Part shown: one piece after another, positions 34,215 to 43,208 of the stretch
Layout of the letters: every line of letters starts with the position of its first letter
Numbering within the stretch: the first letter of the stretch is position 1
Assembly: GCA_017518735.1 (NCBI GenBank)
Contig: JAFWTY010000016.1
Span: 28,200-92,199, forward strand
Origin: Lachnospiraceae bacterium
GTDB lineage: Bacteria; Bacillota; Clostridia; Lachnospirales; Lachnospiraceae
DNA length: 64,000 nucleotides
Reading direction: 5' to 3'
Notes under the pieces: generated by a model
Told to the model about the DNA's origin: nothing
What the model saw: only the letters and a program-made list of their open reading frames with translations
Databases searched by the model: none
Position numbers and translations under genes: made by a program

Positions 34215-36053
34215 ATGTATACAGAAAAGAAGACTAGACTTTCAAAATCCGTATTAGTCATTGTTTCGGCTTTTGTTGTTGCATTTTTCGTTATGGGCTT
34301 TAGTAAGATGACGGCTCATGCGGAAACCGCGACGGGAGCGCAAACATATGATTCCACGACACGTTCGGATTTGGTTGCATTTCTTCGTACCGCAATGATT
34401 AATCGTGCTGATACGATTTCTTTTAGTTATGATACAAACGGAGAAAGCGGATTTAACAGTTCCACATTTTTCCATGGAGTATTGGATGAGGCAAAAGCAC
34501 ATGACTCTGCCAACCTGGTTCCGCGAGGGGGAGATTTCCTCAAATGGTCGACCGGTGCTATTCCTTCATTCCCGATTACTATTTCAGGAAGTGTTTATAC
34601 ATACACCTTTAATCCGACTTACTATACGACCAAAGACCAGGAAGAGTTACTGGAAACAAGGGTTAACGAAGTGCTGGGCTCTTTGAATCTGTCCGAGAAA
34701 TCTAATTATGAGAAAGTATGTTTGATTTATGATTATATCTGTGATCATGTAACATATGATCATGATCATTTAAATGATGATTCTTATAAACTGCAGTTTA
34801 CAGCATATGCAGCATTGATTAACGGCACCAGTGTATGTCAGGGTTATTCCGCATTGCTTTACGATATGCTTTTGCATGAAGGCATTGACTGCAGAATGAT
34901 TACCGGCGATACGGATGGTGACAATGTAAGTGATCATGCCTGGAACATCGTTAAATTAGACGGGAAGTATTACAATGTGGATGTAACATTTGATTCTTCA
35001 AGAAATCAGAAGGAATATTTCCTTTTGACAAATGAAACTTTTGTTGCAACGCATATTCATACAAGAGATGCAGAATATTCTTCTGATGAATTCAATGACG
35101 CATATCACATGACAACGGAAGACAACCCTTATGAATTGAAGGGTATCAATATTGTCGGAATCGGGCCTTACATGAATTGGGGCATGATTGATATGATGGT
35201 TTTTGTGGAAGATACCGCTGAATTGCAGACAATGAAGCCGAGTATGGTATTTGATATGCCGAGCGGAGAGCAGACTTGTACCTATGATGACTCATTGGCC
35301 GAACCATATAGCGGTAAGTCATGCAGAGTATATATCTGTCGTGTTGCCGCAAAAGAAATGACGGATTCAATTAAAGGAAGAGTTCAGGACGGAAGCAAGA
35401 GTACGTTCCCGTTTACTTATTCCATTCGCAAATATGCTGATAGTATTATGTATTGGGCAGAGAAGGGAGAAGATTCATATGTCAAAGCAGAACCGTATGT
35501 AAAAGCAATGCTGAACTATGGAGCATATTCCCAGTTGTATTTCGATTACAACAAAGGCAATCTTGCAAATGATGGTATCTGGGATGGAACAACCGACCCG
35601 GTAACCACATCTAATAAAACGGTATACGATCTAATTGTTACCTCTTATACAAGGCCGACCGAGGATATCGGACTGCTTTATAATGCGTCCAACCTGGTTT
35701 GCGAAGCAAGTACAACAATTCGTCATTACTTCACATATGATACTACGAAGAGTCTGGATGATATTAAGAATGAATATACATTTACCATTGACGGAGTAGC
35801 CTGTGTTCCTGAAATTCGTGGAGGCATGATATGTATAGAAAAATCCGGAATCGGTGCAAGTGATTTGAATACTGCTTATGATGTTGTTGTAACGAACAAA
35901 CAGACAAATGAAATGATTTCTTTCAGCTATTCTGCAATAGACTATGTAAAGAGAGCATTGGTTTACGCTAATTCAACTACCGAATTAAAGGATCTTGTAA
36001 AAGCGATTTATTACTACAATAAAGCTGCAGATGAGTATGGTACGCTTTATTAA
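34215..36053 (+). CDS. Secreted transglutaminase-like superfamily protein
   Basis: 612 residues with an N-terminal export signal (residues 1-38, cleavage near TAHAET). Residues about 165-260 carry a papain-like transglutaminase core: VCLIYDYICDHVTYDHD, then SVCQGYSALLYDMLLHEGID with Cys208, SDHAWNIVKLDGKYYNVDV with His241, and Asp256. The rest is a beta-rich region (300-600) of unknown type that probably binds the cell wall or a substrate. The family cross-links or cleaves amide bonds, and secreted clostridial members are thought to act on surface proteins. The start overlaps the stop of a 10-codon ORF by one base (TAATG), with GGGGAGG before it. It lies directly after the 31-residue peptide gene. 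Confidence 0.88.
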   Translation: MYTEKKTRLSKSVLVIVSAFVVAFFVMGFSKMTAHAETATGAQTYDSTTRSDLVAFLRTAMINRADTISFSYDTNGESGFNSSTFFHGVLDEAKAHDSANLVPRGGDFLKWSTGAIPSFPITISGSVYTYTFNPTYYTTKDQEELLETRVNEVLGSLNLSEKSNYEKVCLIYDYICDHVTYDHDHLNDDSYKLQFTAYAALINGTSVCQGYSALLYDMLLHEGIDCRMITGDTDGDNVSDHAWNIVKLDGKYYNVDVTFDSSRNQKEYFLLTNETFVATHIHTRDAEYSSDEFNDAYHMTTEDNPYELKGINIVGIGPYMNWGMIDMMVFVEDTAELQTMKPSMVFDMPSGEQTCTYDDSLAEPYSGKSCRVYICRVAAKEMTDSIKGRVQDGSKSTFPFTYSIRKYADSIMYWAEKGEDSYVKAEPYVKAMLNYGAYSQLYFDYNKGNLANDGIWDGTTDPVTTSNKTVYDLIVTSYTRPTEDIGLLYNASNLVCEASTTIRHYFTYDTTKSLDDIKNEYTFTIDGVACVPEIRGGMICIEKSGIGASDLNTAYDVVVTNKQTNEMISFSYSAIDYVKRALVYANSTTELKDLVKAIYYYNKAADEYGTLY

Positions 36054-36147
36054 TGAGTTGCCCGAATATTTGAATCTGTAATCGAATAGTCCACATCATT
36101 GTGTCATATTCAATGATGTGGACTCTTTCATATAACAGGAGTAAGAA

Positions 36148-36603
36148 TTGAACAGAAAACGAAAAAAGAAAAAAAACAACAGAAGGATAATTCTCATTAT
36201 TATTCTTTGTGTTCTTCTGGTTTTGCTGGCCGTGGCTGTAACTGTTATCCTGATATTAAACGGCAGGAAGCAAAAAGGAGAAAAGCGGGAACAGGTTTCT
36301 TTTGAACTGATTCAGGAGAATTCCGAAACCTCTGAAGATCTCTCGGAAACGGTTTCCGAACCGGAAGAGAAATCGGAACAGAAAGCAGAAGAAAAAGAAT
36401 CTGAGAAAAAGTCGGAAGAGGAATCTGAAAAGAAATCCGAAAAGAAATCGGAAAAAGAATCCGAAGAACCGAAAAGCGAAGAGCCGGAGGTTGTGATTGA
36501 GGTTCCGAAGTCCGGAGAGGAACAGCCGACGACACCTGAGAAACCGAAAGAAATTGATCCTGACAAAATGCTACCGATAATTCCGCTCGACACGGAGGAT
36601 TAA
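36148..36603 (+). CDS. Membrane-anchored low-complexity Glu/Lys/Ser protein
   Basis: 151 residues starting at TTG 36148 behind AGGAG. A very basic N-terminus (RKRKKKKNNRR) precedes one hydrophobic helix (about 14-36), so the rest is outside the cell. Residues 55-115 are built of ESEKK/KSEE-type repeats, and the end is a Pro/Glu-rich stretch finishing MLPIIPLDTED. No globular domain is expected. It stops 2 bp before the PqqD-like gene, so it is in the operon. It might be an exported spacer, a wall-spanning tether or a substrate of the transglutaminase-like protein. Repeats at DNA level make it length-variable. Homology is not informative for such sequences. Confidence 0.65.
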   Translation: MNRKRKKKKNNRRIILIIILCVLLVLLAVAVTVILILNGRKQKGEKREQVSFELIQENSETSEDLSETVSEPEEKSEQKAEEKESEKKSEEESEKKSEKKSEKESEEPKSEEPEVVIEVPKSGEEQPTTPEKPKEIDPDKMLPIIPLDTED

Positions 36604-36605
36604 TC

Positions 36606-36863
36606 ATGAAACTTTCAAACCAATTCATCCTGCACACCACCGATACCGAAACCCTTCTCGTCCCGGTGGGTGGAAGCGAGTTTTCGGGCGTTGTACGTGG
36701 AAATAAGACGCTTGGCGCCATCCTGGAGTGCCTTAAGGAAGATGTGACCGAAGAAGAGATTCTGGAAGCAATGAAGGCACGGTTTGATGCATCGGAAGAG
36801 ATTTTAAAGCGCGACATCGAAGAGGCGATCGGGAAACTGAATTCCGTGAATGCACTTGTATAG
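36606..36863 (+). CDS. PqqD-like RiPP recognition element protein
   Basis: 85 residues with the PqqD/RRE layout: a three-stranded N-terminal part (FILHTTDTETLLVPVGGSEF), a helix turn with the NKTLGAILECLKED element (usual consensus N-x-T-x3-IxxxL), then EEILEAMKARFDASEEILKR and the third helix DIEEAIGKLN. Stand-alone PqqD-like proteins bind leader peptides in lasso peptide, PQQ and sactipeptide systems and pass them to the enzymes. Start ATG 36606 lies 2 bp after the previous stop. It is followed by an S26-like peptidase and an ABC exporter. The cognate peptide may be the 31-residue product at 34071. Confidence 0.82.
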   Translation: MKLSNQFILHTTDTETLLVPVGGSEFSGVVRGNKTLGAILECLKEDVTEEEILEAMKARFDASEEILKRDIEEAIGKLNSVNALV

Positions 36864-36958
36864 GAGTATTGAAAACGGCTGGCGCGTAATACAGCCATGG
36901 CAGAAGGGCAGAGAATGCTCTCTGAAACAGAAGGTGCAAAAAAGGACGCTACCCTGAT

Positions 36959-37399
36959 ATGAACTTCGAAGAATACCTCTCTCAAAACGGCAGACTCACC
37001 TACTCGAACGTAGGAACCAGCATGCTTCCGCTGCTTCGCCGCGGCAAGGATGCTTTTACCGTTGTAAAGAAAGGCCCGGAGCGCTGTAAGAAGGGCGATG
37101 TTGTCCTCTATAAGCGCCCTCCGAAACAGTTTGTTCTCCATCGTATCGTGGAAGTCCGCAAGGACGATTACGTTATCTTAGGTGATAATTGCGTCAGGAA
37201 AGAGTATGGAATCAAGGATGAGGACATTCTCGGCATCATGACGGAATACTCCCGTGCAGGGAAACTTAAGAAAATCACCGATTCTTCCTATAAGACCTAC
37301 ACTTGGTGGATTCTTCACACCATCCCCGTCCGTACATTTGTGAAAAGGATTCTTCTTTTACTCAGGCGCATAGCGAAAAGGATTCTGAAACGTAAATAA
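36959..37399 (+). CDS. S24/S26-type signal-peptidase-like protein (Ser/His type)
   Basis: 146 residues. The first motif, NVGTSMLPLLRRGKD, contains the SMxP serine of type I signal peptidases. The second, GDVVLYKRPPKQFVLHRIVEV, has His-Arg in place of the bacterial Lys-Arg, so this is the Ser-His (SipW/eukaryotic-like) version. The third, DYVILGDNC, is the conserved GDN box. There is no N-terminal anchor. Instead a C-terminal hydrophobic, arginine-rich helix (VRTFVKRILLLLRRIAKRIL) may attach it to the membrane. It is preceded by a 21-codon ORF (36897-36962) whose stop overlaps this start. By context it may process the peptide or its leader. Classical secretion roles cannot be excluded. Confidence 0.82.
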   Translation: MNFEEYLSQNGRLTYSNVGTSMLPLLRRGKDAFTVVKKGPERCKKGDVVLYKRPPKQFVLHRIVEVRKDDYVILGDNCVRKEYGIKDEDILGIMTEYSRAGKLKKITDSSYKTYTWWILHTIPVRTFVKRILLLLRRIAKRILKRK

Positions 37400-37431
37400 G
37401 CCTCTCCACGAGAGCAGGAAGGATTTTTCCC

Positions 37432-39156
37432 ATGGCAGAAGGCAAGATACCCTCGAAAAAACCGAATAAACGCACCATACGCTGGATGGATGAAGTCTCC
37501 GGAAAAGGAAAGGGATTTCTGGTTTTGTTATCCCTTTTGCAGGTCATAAACGGCCTTTCCGGAGTTTTGTATGCCCTGTTCTTGCGAAACATTGTCGACC
37601 GTGCCGTCGAGGGTGACAAGCAGGGATTTTTGTTAAATGCAATGTATTTCATCCTCACAATCATCGGTCAGGTTACGCTGACGATCCTTAGCAGTCACTT
37701 TACGGAAAGTGCGAGGAGCTATCTTGAGAATTCGTTTAAATCAAGGCTTTTTTCTAATATATTAAATCGTGATTTCTCTCGCGTGAGCGCCGTTCATTCC
37801 GGCGAATGGCTGAACAGACTGACCAATGATACCTCAGTTGTGGCGAATGGAATCACCGATATCGTCCCGGGGTTTCTCGGAATGGCGGTCCGGTTTATTT
37901 CCGCCCTCGTCATGGTCTTAATCATCGACTGGCGAATCGCCGCGATTATGATTCCGGCAGGTGTCCTGCTTGCGATTTTTGCCTATGCATTCCGAAGCAA
38001 ATTGAAAGCACTTCATAAGGAAGTGCAGGAAAAGGACGGCTTACTGCGCATCTTCTTACAGGAGAACATGGCGAGCCTTCTCTTGATTCGTTCTTTTTCC
38101 GAGGAAGGAACCTCGCTCGAAAAGGCCGAAGAGCATATGGATGAGCATCGTAAGTCCCGCCTTCGCAAAAATCGTTTCGCGAACCTGACGCGTCTGGGCT
38201 TCCAGGTTTCGATGAACGGAATGTATTTATCCGGCGTTATCTACGGCGGATTCGGAATTTTAAACGGAGCCATGAGCTACGGTACTTTGATGGCGTTGAC
38301 ACAGCTGATTCACCAGCTTCAGATGCCGATTGTGAACTTGACGGGAATGTTCCCGCAGATCTTTACGCTGACCGCGAGCGCGGAGCGTCTTATGGAAATC
38401 GAGGAATATCCGAAGGCGGAAGCCAATGCGCTTTCCGTCAAAGAGGCGGAAGCCTTCTATCACGACCGCTTAAAGACCATCGGCGTAAAAGACCTTACCT
38501 ATACCTATTATCCGCCTACGGAGAACGTTTCGAACTTCTCCAAGGAGAATATGCCGATTGCGATCGAAGGCATTACGTTTGAGATTGAAAAAGGTCAGTG
38601 CGTGGCATTTACCGGCCATTCCGGCTGCGGAAAATCTACGGTATTAAAATTGATGCTGAATATCTACCGGCCCGATGCAGGCGAGGAATACTTCATTTTA
38701 AACGACGGTACGAGAGAGGAGCTTTGCGGAAAATGGCACAATCTCTTTGCTTATGTACCGCAGGGCAACTTCTTAATGAATGGAACCATTCGCGATATCG
38801 TAACCTTCGGCGCACCTGCCGATCGGGAGAACGAGGACAAAATCCGTCGCGCCCTGACTATGGCCTGTGCCGACAAATTCGTATATGAGCTCGAAGAGGG
38901 CGTGGATACCCTGCTCGGAGAGCGCGGAACCGGCCTTTCCGAAGGCCAGACACAGAGACTTGCCCTGGCACGTGCCCTTTTCTCGGAACGCCCGATTCTT
39001 TTGCTCGATGAATCCACGAGCGCACTCGATGAAGAGACCGAAAAAGAGGTTCTTTCCAACCTTAAGTCCATGACGGATAAAACCATCCTGATCGTGACCC
39101 ACAGACCTGCCGCTTTGGAGATCTGTGACAAGAGAATTGACTTTGCCGGGCAATAA
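37432..39156 (+). CDS. ABC transporter, fused permease and ATPase (exporter type)
   Basis: 574 residues: six membrane helices in the first 310 residues (type-IV exporter fold like MsbA or peptide exporters), and an ATPase domain from about 350. Motifs are Walker A GHSGCGKSTVLK, the Q-loop region YVPQGNFL, signature LSEGQTQRLALARAL, Walker B PILLLDESTSALDEE and the switch His in IVTHRP. An insert with TYYPPTENVSNFSKEN precedes the A-loop. There is no N-terminal C39 peptidase, which makes a separate leader peptidase (the previous gene) more plausible. AGGAAGG lies about 10 bp before ATG 37432. The likely cargo is the modified peptide or a small glycoconjugate. Confidence 0.92.
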   Translation: MAEGKIPSKKPNKRTIRWMDEVSGKGKGFLVLLSLLQVINGLSGVLYALFLRNIVDRAVEGDKQGFLLNAMYFILTIIGQVTLTILSSHFTESARSYLENSFKSRLFSNILNRDFSRVSAVHSGEWLNRLTNDTSVVANGITDIVPGFLGMAVRFISALVMVLIIDWRIAAIMIPAGVLLAIFAYAFRSKLKALHKEVQEKDGLLRIFLQENMASLLLIRSFSEEGTSLEKAEEHMDEHRKSRLRKNRFANLTRLGFQVSMNGMYLSGVIYGGFGILNGAMSYGTLMALTQLIHQLQMPIVNLTGMFPQIFTLTASAERLMEIEEYPKAEANALSVKEAEAFYHDRLKTIGVKDLTYTYYPPTENVSNFSKENMPIAIEGITFEIEKGQCVAFTGHSGCGKSTVLKLMLNIYRPDAGEEYFILNDGTREELCGKWHNLFAYVPQGNFLMNGTIRDIVTFGAPADRENEDKIRRALTMACADKFVYELEEGVDTLLGERGTGLSEGQTQRLALARALFSERPILLLDESTSALDEETEKEVLSNLKSMTDKTILIVTHRPAALEICDKRIDFAGQ

Positions 39157-39167
39157 GCCCTTCGTGG

Positions 39168-39196
39168 TAGACAAAAAGTGCAAAAACACTTATAAT
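39168..39196 (+). promoter_or_regulatory. Promoter of the split ligase/LVIVD operon
   Basis: TAGACA (39168-39173), 17 bp spacer, TATAAT (39191-39196), 60 bp ahead of the ATG at 39257. It starts just after the ABC transporter gene, indicating a new transcription unit. Confidence 0.7.
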
Positions 39197-39256
39197 AGTA
39201 GTCGAGTGTGTAATAATCCACCATATATTGATGATAACGTTTTTTAAGATAGATTT

Positions 39257-40591
39257 ATGAAATTACCGATTGCACCAACGATTACAACAGAGAAACCGAC
39301 GAAAGAGCGCGTCCTGGAACTGGTTCGCGTTGCTCTTTATACACTCTGTTTCTTCGTGGTTCTGCTTCATCTTACCGGTCTCGGAACCGCTTTCTGGCCG
39401 GCTGCGGATCAGCTGATCACAACCTATTCGGTTTATATCTGTGCAGCAGCATCCTTCGCAGCCATTCTTTATTTGGTTATTTCCAAGAAAGTCAGAAAAA
39501 TCAAAGATATGAACATTGGCTTGTTCCTGTTTTATGCCGTAATGACTACGCTTGTAGTCTTTTATCGCGGGGCAAAGGATGGGAGCATTCTTTATGCGCT
39601 TTTGATTCCGCTTGCGTTACTTCCGGCAGATGAAAGAGAAGTAAAAAAGGTACGAAGAGGGCTTTATAATGCCGGCGTCATGCTGCTGGCGGCCTTTCTT
39701 TTCATGTATTTTAGGTCTCATTTCCGGATAATTGACAACATGGAAGAGTTCCTGATCGTAGAGACCACGCTTGCGTTTCTGGCCTTGATTCATTCCAAGG
39801 ACGTCTATGGAAGATTCCGTGTTCCCTATATTCTTTCGTTCCTCTGGCTTGGCGGAACCATTTATTTCGCGGTTCTCTACGGCGGCGGAATGTATCTGAT
39901 GTCGATGATCGTGCTTTTGCTAATGTTGTTTGTATTCGGCTTCCGCAAAACCGCATTTCCGGCGCTTGCCGTACGTATTCTGGTACTGATCTGTGTCCTT
40001 CTGGCAGCAGGCTGGATTGCTCTGATCTGCTATTCCAAGATGCTTTCCGTCGGTACGGATGCACAGGCTGCGGCTGCGCTTTTTGAGAAAACACCGATTC
40101 ATAATAACGAGGCGGCGGTTGAATATCTGTCGGACCGGATTGTTACATATAACAGCTTATCCGATGCGGATCCGTCCTTTGTATCCAGCCCGCTTCTGAT
40201 GCTTTTGAATTCCTATTCGGGCGGCAAAATGGGTATGTGGCGGACCTTCCTGGAGAACACCACATTCGCGGCCGGAGAGGGTGGCGTGATGGTAAGAGGA
40301 CTGTTGTGTGAATCCTCCGAAAACCATTATATTCAGTCGCTGTATCACTACGGTTTCCTCGCGGGAGGACTGAAGATTCTCTTCTTCTTTGTTGCCTGGA
40401 TCACTGCGATTGCGGGTTATATCAAAACGAAAAAAGAGCTTTATTTTGCACCGTTTGTTGTCCTTACGGCAACTTTCGGTGTGTGGATGAATACATCGGC
40501 GGAAAGCGGCAGTGTTATGACGTTCCTGGCGGTAATTGCACTGATTCCGCTACTTGGATTTAAGGTCGAAGAGCCGAAGGAAGAGGCGTAA
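39257..40591 (+). CDS. Ligase/polymerase-like membrane protein, paralogue of the fused gene's N-terminal half
   Basis: 444 residues, about eleven membrane helices. It aligns with residues 1-520 of the gene at 29603 through shared landmarks: ERVLELVRVALYTLCF, YGRF followed by a helix, VFGFRKT, GMWRTFLENTTFA, and HYIQSLYHYGFLAGGLKILFFF, which is the Wzy_C-like extracytoplasmic loop and following helix. It lacks the extra helix and propeller. Those are encoded by the next gene, whose ATG overlaps this TAA by one base. It probably handles lipid-linked glycans outside the membrane. The exact reaction is unknown, and the key AHN-like position is replaced by NHY here. Confidence 0.78.
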   Translation: MKLPIAPTITTEKPTKERVLELVRVALYTLCFFVVLLHLTGLGTAFWPAADQLITTYSVYICAAASFAAILYLVISKKVRKIKDMNIGLFLFYAVMTTLVVFYRGAKDGSILYALLIPLALLPADEREVKKVRRGLYNAGVMLLAAFLFMYFRSHFRIIDNMEEFLIVETTLAFLALIHSKDVYGRFRVPYILSFLWLGGTIYFAVLYGGGMYLMSMIVLLLMLFVFGFRKTAFPALAVRILVLICVLLAAGWIALICYSKMLSVGTDAQAAAALFEKTPIHNNEAAVEYLSDRIVTYNSLSDADPSFVSSPLLMLLNSYSGGKMGMWRTFLENTTFAAGEGGVMVRGLLCESSENHYIQSLYHYGFLAGGLKILFFFVAWITAIAGYIKTKKELYFAPFVVLTATFGVWMNTSAESGSVMTFLAVIALIPLLGFKVEEPKEEA

Positions 40592-43188
40592 TGGACGAAG
40601 AAAGCAGAAAGAAAAAAGGAATAACGGCGGTCGTCCTGCTTTCGATTCTGGCAGCAATGCTGGGTGTCTTTTTCGTGTTCAAACTGGTTTCGATTGAAAA
40701 AGACGCACATGCGGACGGAGATAAATATGTTGTCGTAAAAGACGGCTCCAGATACTTCCTTTCCGACAACGGCCTGTATTCTTCGGAATACATTGTGGCA
40801 GGAGAAGCGAAAGGTTCGATTCTTTATGAAAGCAGTGATCCGGACCGGACCAACAGCAAGTCCTCCTGGGCAAAAAAAGGCTTCCTTTCCTTTACCGTGG
40901 ACGGCGCAGCGGACGGCGATCTTCTGATTCTCGAACTGACCGTAAAATCCACCAATCCGGAAATGGTTTCCATGTATGTGGAATATGATGAACAGAAAGA
41001 AGAGTACATGCTTCAGGAAGGAAAGAAGCGTTATTACATTCCGTTCACCGGCAAAAAAGGCGAGCGCAACGTTCTTCTCTCCTTTGATATCACGGGCGGC
41101 AACGAACATCCCGTGGAGTTTTCCGATATTCGTGTAGCGGACTATGGCAAAGAAATGCCGCTTGCTTACTTAAAGACCGGCATTTACGATACCGAAGAAT
41201 TTGAACAGATTCACGTGGATTATTCCGAAGAAGCTCCTTCTGCGGTTTCCATGGTGGCATATGACAAATACATTTACGCAATTCAGGGCAACTGCCTGAT
41301 CGTATACCGTACCGCAAGCCTGACCGAACTGAACAGAATGTACGGAATCGGCGATGCGGACAATCTTGTGATGTGTGAAGACGGTGACTGCATCTATGCA
41401 ACATCCAAAGAAGGTCTGGTTACGAGAATTGATATTTCCAATCCCGAGGAGCCTGCCATCAAGTCGTCGTACATTACGATTGCTGCCTGCTACGATGCGG
41501 ATCTTTACGGCAATTACGCCTTTCTTTCCTGCGGCGAATACGGCATCGAGATTGTGGACATCTCTTCGGATGTGCCGAAGTATGTTACGGTGATGAAACC
41601 GGCCACGGACGCAAAAGGCTATGCTTCCTGCTACGTTGCAAACGGCGCGTTATATGCATACAACAAAGGCGAAAAGACGGTGGATGTCTATGACATCACC
41701 GATTTAAACAGCATAAGATACCTTACATCGATTGAAACCAAAGGTGCGGTCGGAAACGTGTTGATGAAGAGCGATATTCTCTATATCGCATCAGCCGGTG
41801 AGGTTTGTGGTATGGAACTTTACGATGTTGCCAATCCGGAATTCCCTCTCCTGATTTCAATGGAAATCGCGGACGGAAGAATAGATGTTGCAAATGAAAC
41901 TGCATCCGTCGATCTTTGGATTGACGGAAATCATGCATATCTTTCCGGCGGAGAGGCCGGCCTGTATCTTTATGATATTTCCAATCCGGCAAAACCGGTT
42001 CGCGAGACGGTAGCATATATTACTACACTTGTAGGACAACCGAAATTCAAAAACAGAAACCCCGAAGATACGATTCTTCCGTATAACTTCATGCTGGAAA
42101 CCCATGGAACGATTACGCAGTGTGTGATCAATGCGTCCGGCGTATTCTGCCTGACATCGGACATGGGCATTTACCAGATACCTTCCTCGCTTCGTGCGGA
42201 AGGCACACCGGATAAGGGTGAGGCTCAAATTTCTGCAAAAATCGAAAAGGAAGAGCCTGAGATCCCGGAAGGATATGAAACACAGTTCTACACCCCGGAA
42301 GGTTGCATCTATGCACTTTCGGCAATTGATGACAGACAGTTTGCCGCAGCCTGCGGAACGGAAGGTATCAAAGTATTGGATAAACAGATGCGTACCATCT
42401 GCTCTTTGAATACCAGAGAGAGCGTAAAAGACGTAAAAGTCATGAACGGCCTGATCTATTCCGCGGAAGGAAACGGTGGGCTTGCGATTTACAAATATGA
42501 GAACGGTATCCTCACGGAAACAGGCAGAGCAGATACTTCCAGAATCGGAAAAACCGCGGATTGCGTGGAAGTTCTTCCGGATGGAAATCTTGCACTGGTT
42601 CAGTCCGGAACGGACGATTATCAGTTGATCGACTGCACCGATCCCGAGAATCCCGCAATCATAAAACATCCGACCCTCGATAAGACCGGTACGATGTTAC
42701 AGCACGGAATCTGTGCGGGAATCGTTTCCGGAAAGTATGTCGGAATTGCCGGAGAAGAGCGGATTCTCTGGATTTATGAAAATGGTTATACCGCGGAAGA
42801 AGGCGGTGAAATCAAGGCCGGATATCTGAAAGACAAGACCGGAATCAGTTTGGAAGAGGGCGATGGTTTTGCAGCGCTTTCAAACGGATTTATCGTAATC
42901 AAAGAGGACGGATATTCACTTTACGATATCGGAACCGGAGAGGTAAAAGCCAAAGGAAATAATCTTGATGGATGGCTCTGCGGAAAGTGTGTATCGGACG
43001 GTGACATGCTTTATGTAAGCAATGCAAAAGAAGGCAAATTCAGCATTGTTGATTTCTCCGATCCGCAAAGTCCCAAACTTCTTCTGAAACTGGATACCGA
43101 CTATATCACGGACCTGCCCTGCGTTGTGGACGGTGAGATTTACGTTCCGCTTCGTCATGACGGAGTCATGAAATTAATAAAAGAATAA
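40591..43188 (+). CDS. Membrane-anchored LVIVD-repeat beta-propeller protein
   Basis: 865 residues. A single helix at about 12-32 (GITAVVLLSILAAMLGVFFV) anchors it with the bulk outside. Residues 40-185 are a beta-sandwich-like region (FLSFTVDGAADGDLLILEL), then LVIVD-type propeller blades (VTRIDISNPEEPAI, GIEIVDISSDVPKYVTV, GLYLYDISNPAKPV, FSIVDFSDPQSPKL), ending LPCVVDGEIYVPLRHDGVMK. The whole protein corresponds to residues 550-1431 of the fusion at 29603. TAATG coupling with the upstream membrane gene implies the two subunits are made together. LVIVD domains are thought to be surface binding modules; no catalytic site is recognised. Confidence 0.82.
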   Translation: MDEESRKKKGITAVVLLSILAAMLGVFFVFKLVSIEKDAHADGDKYVVVKDGSRYFLSDNGLYSSEYIVAGEAKGSILYESSDPDRTNSKSSWAKKGFLSFTVDGAADGDLLILELTVKSTNPEMVSMYVEYDEQKEEYMLQEGKKRYYIPFTGKKGERNVLLSFDITGGNEHPVEFSDIRVADYGKEMPLAYLKTGIYDTEEFEQIHVDYSEEAPSAVSMVAYDKYIYAIQGNCLIVYRTASLTELNRMYGIGDADNLVMCEDGDCIYATSKEGLVTRIDISNPEEPAIKSSYITIAACYDADLYGNYAFLSCGEYGIEIVDISSDVPKYVTVMKPATDAKGYASCYVANGALYAYNKGEKTVDVYDITDLNSIRYLTSIETKGAVGNVLMKSDILYIASAGEVCGMELYDVANPEFPLLISMEIADGRIDVANETASVDLWIDGNHAYLSGGEAGLYLYDISNPAKPVRETVAYITTLVGQPKFKNRNPEDTILPYNFMLETHGTITQCVINASGVFCLTSDMGIYQIPSSLRAEGTPDKGEAQISAKIEKEEPEIPEGYETQFYTPEGCIYALSAIDDRQFAAACGTEGIKVLDKQMRTICSLNTRESVKDVKVMNGLIYSAEGNGGLAIYKYENGILTETGRADTSRIGKTADCVEVLPDGNLALVQSGTDDYQLIDCTDPENPAIIKHPTLDKTGTMLQHGICAGIVSGKYVGIAGEERILWIYENGYTAEEGGEIKAGYLKDKTGISLEEGDGFAALSNGFIVIKEDGYSLYDIGTGEVKAKGNNLDGWLCGKCVSDGDMLYVSNAKEGKFSIVDFSDPQSPKLLLKLDTDYITDLPCVVDGEIYVPLRHDGVMKLIKE

Positions 43189-43208
43189 ACGAAAGAGAAC
43201 ATAGAAAA

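Noticed and set aside
36388..36462. GAA/AAA-rich repeats considered as a CRISPR-like or regulatory array
   Set aside because: Units are irregular, in frame with a coding gene and without spacers; they encode the ESEKK-type low-complexity tail.
36245..37141. Minus-strand open frame antisense to the PqqD-like and S26-like genes
   Set aside because: Low-complexity Ser/Phe composition from complementing GAA/AAA repeats; the sense genes have family motifs and spacing.
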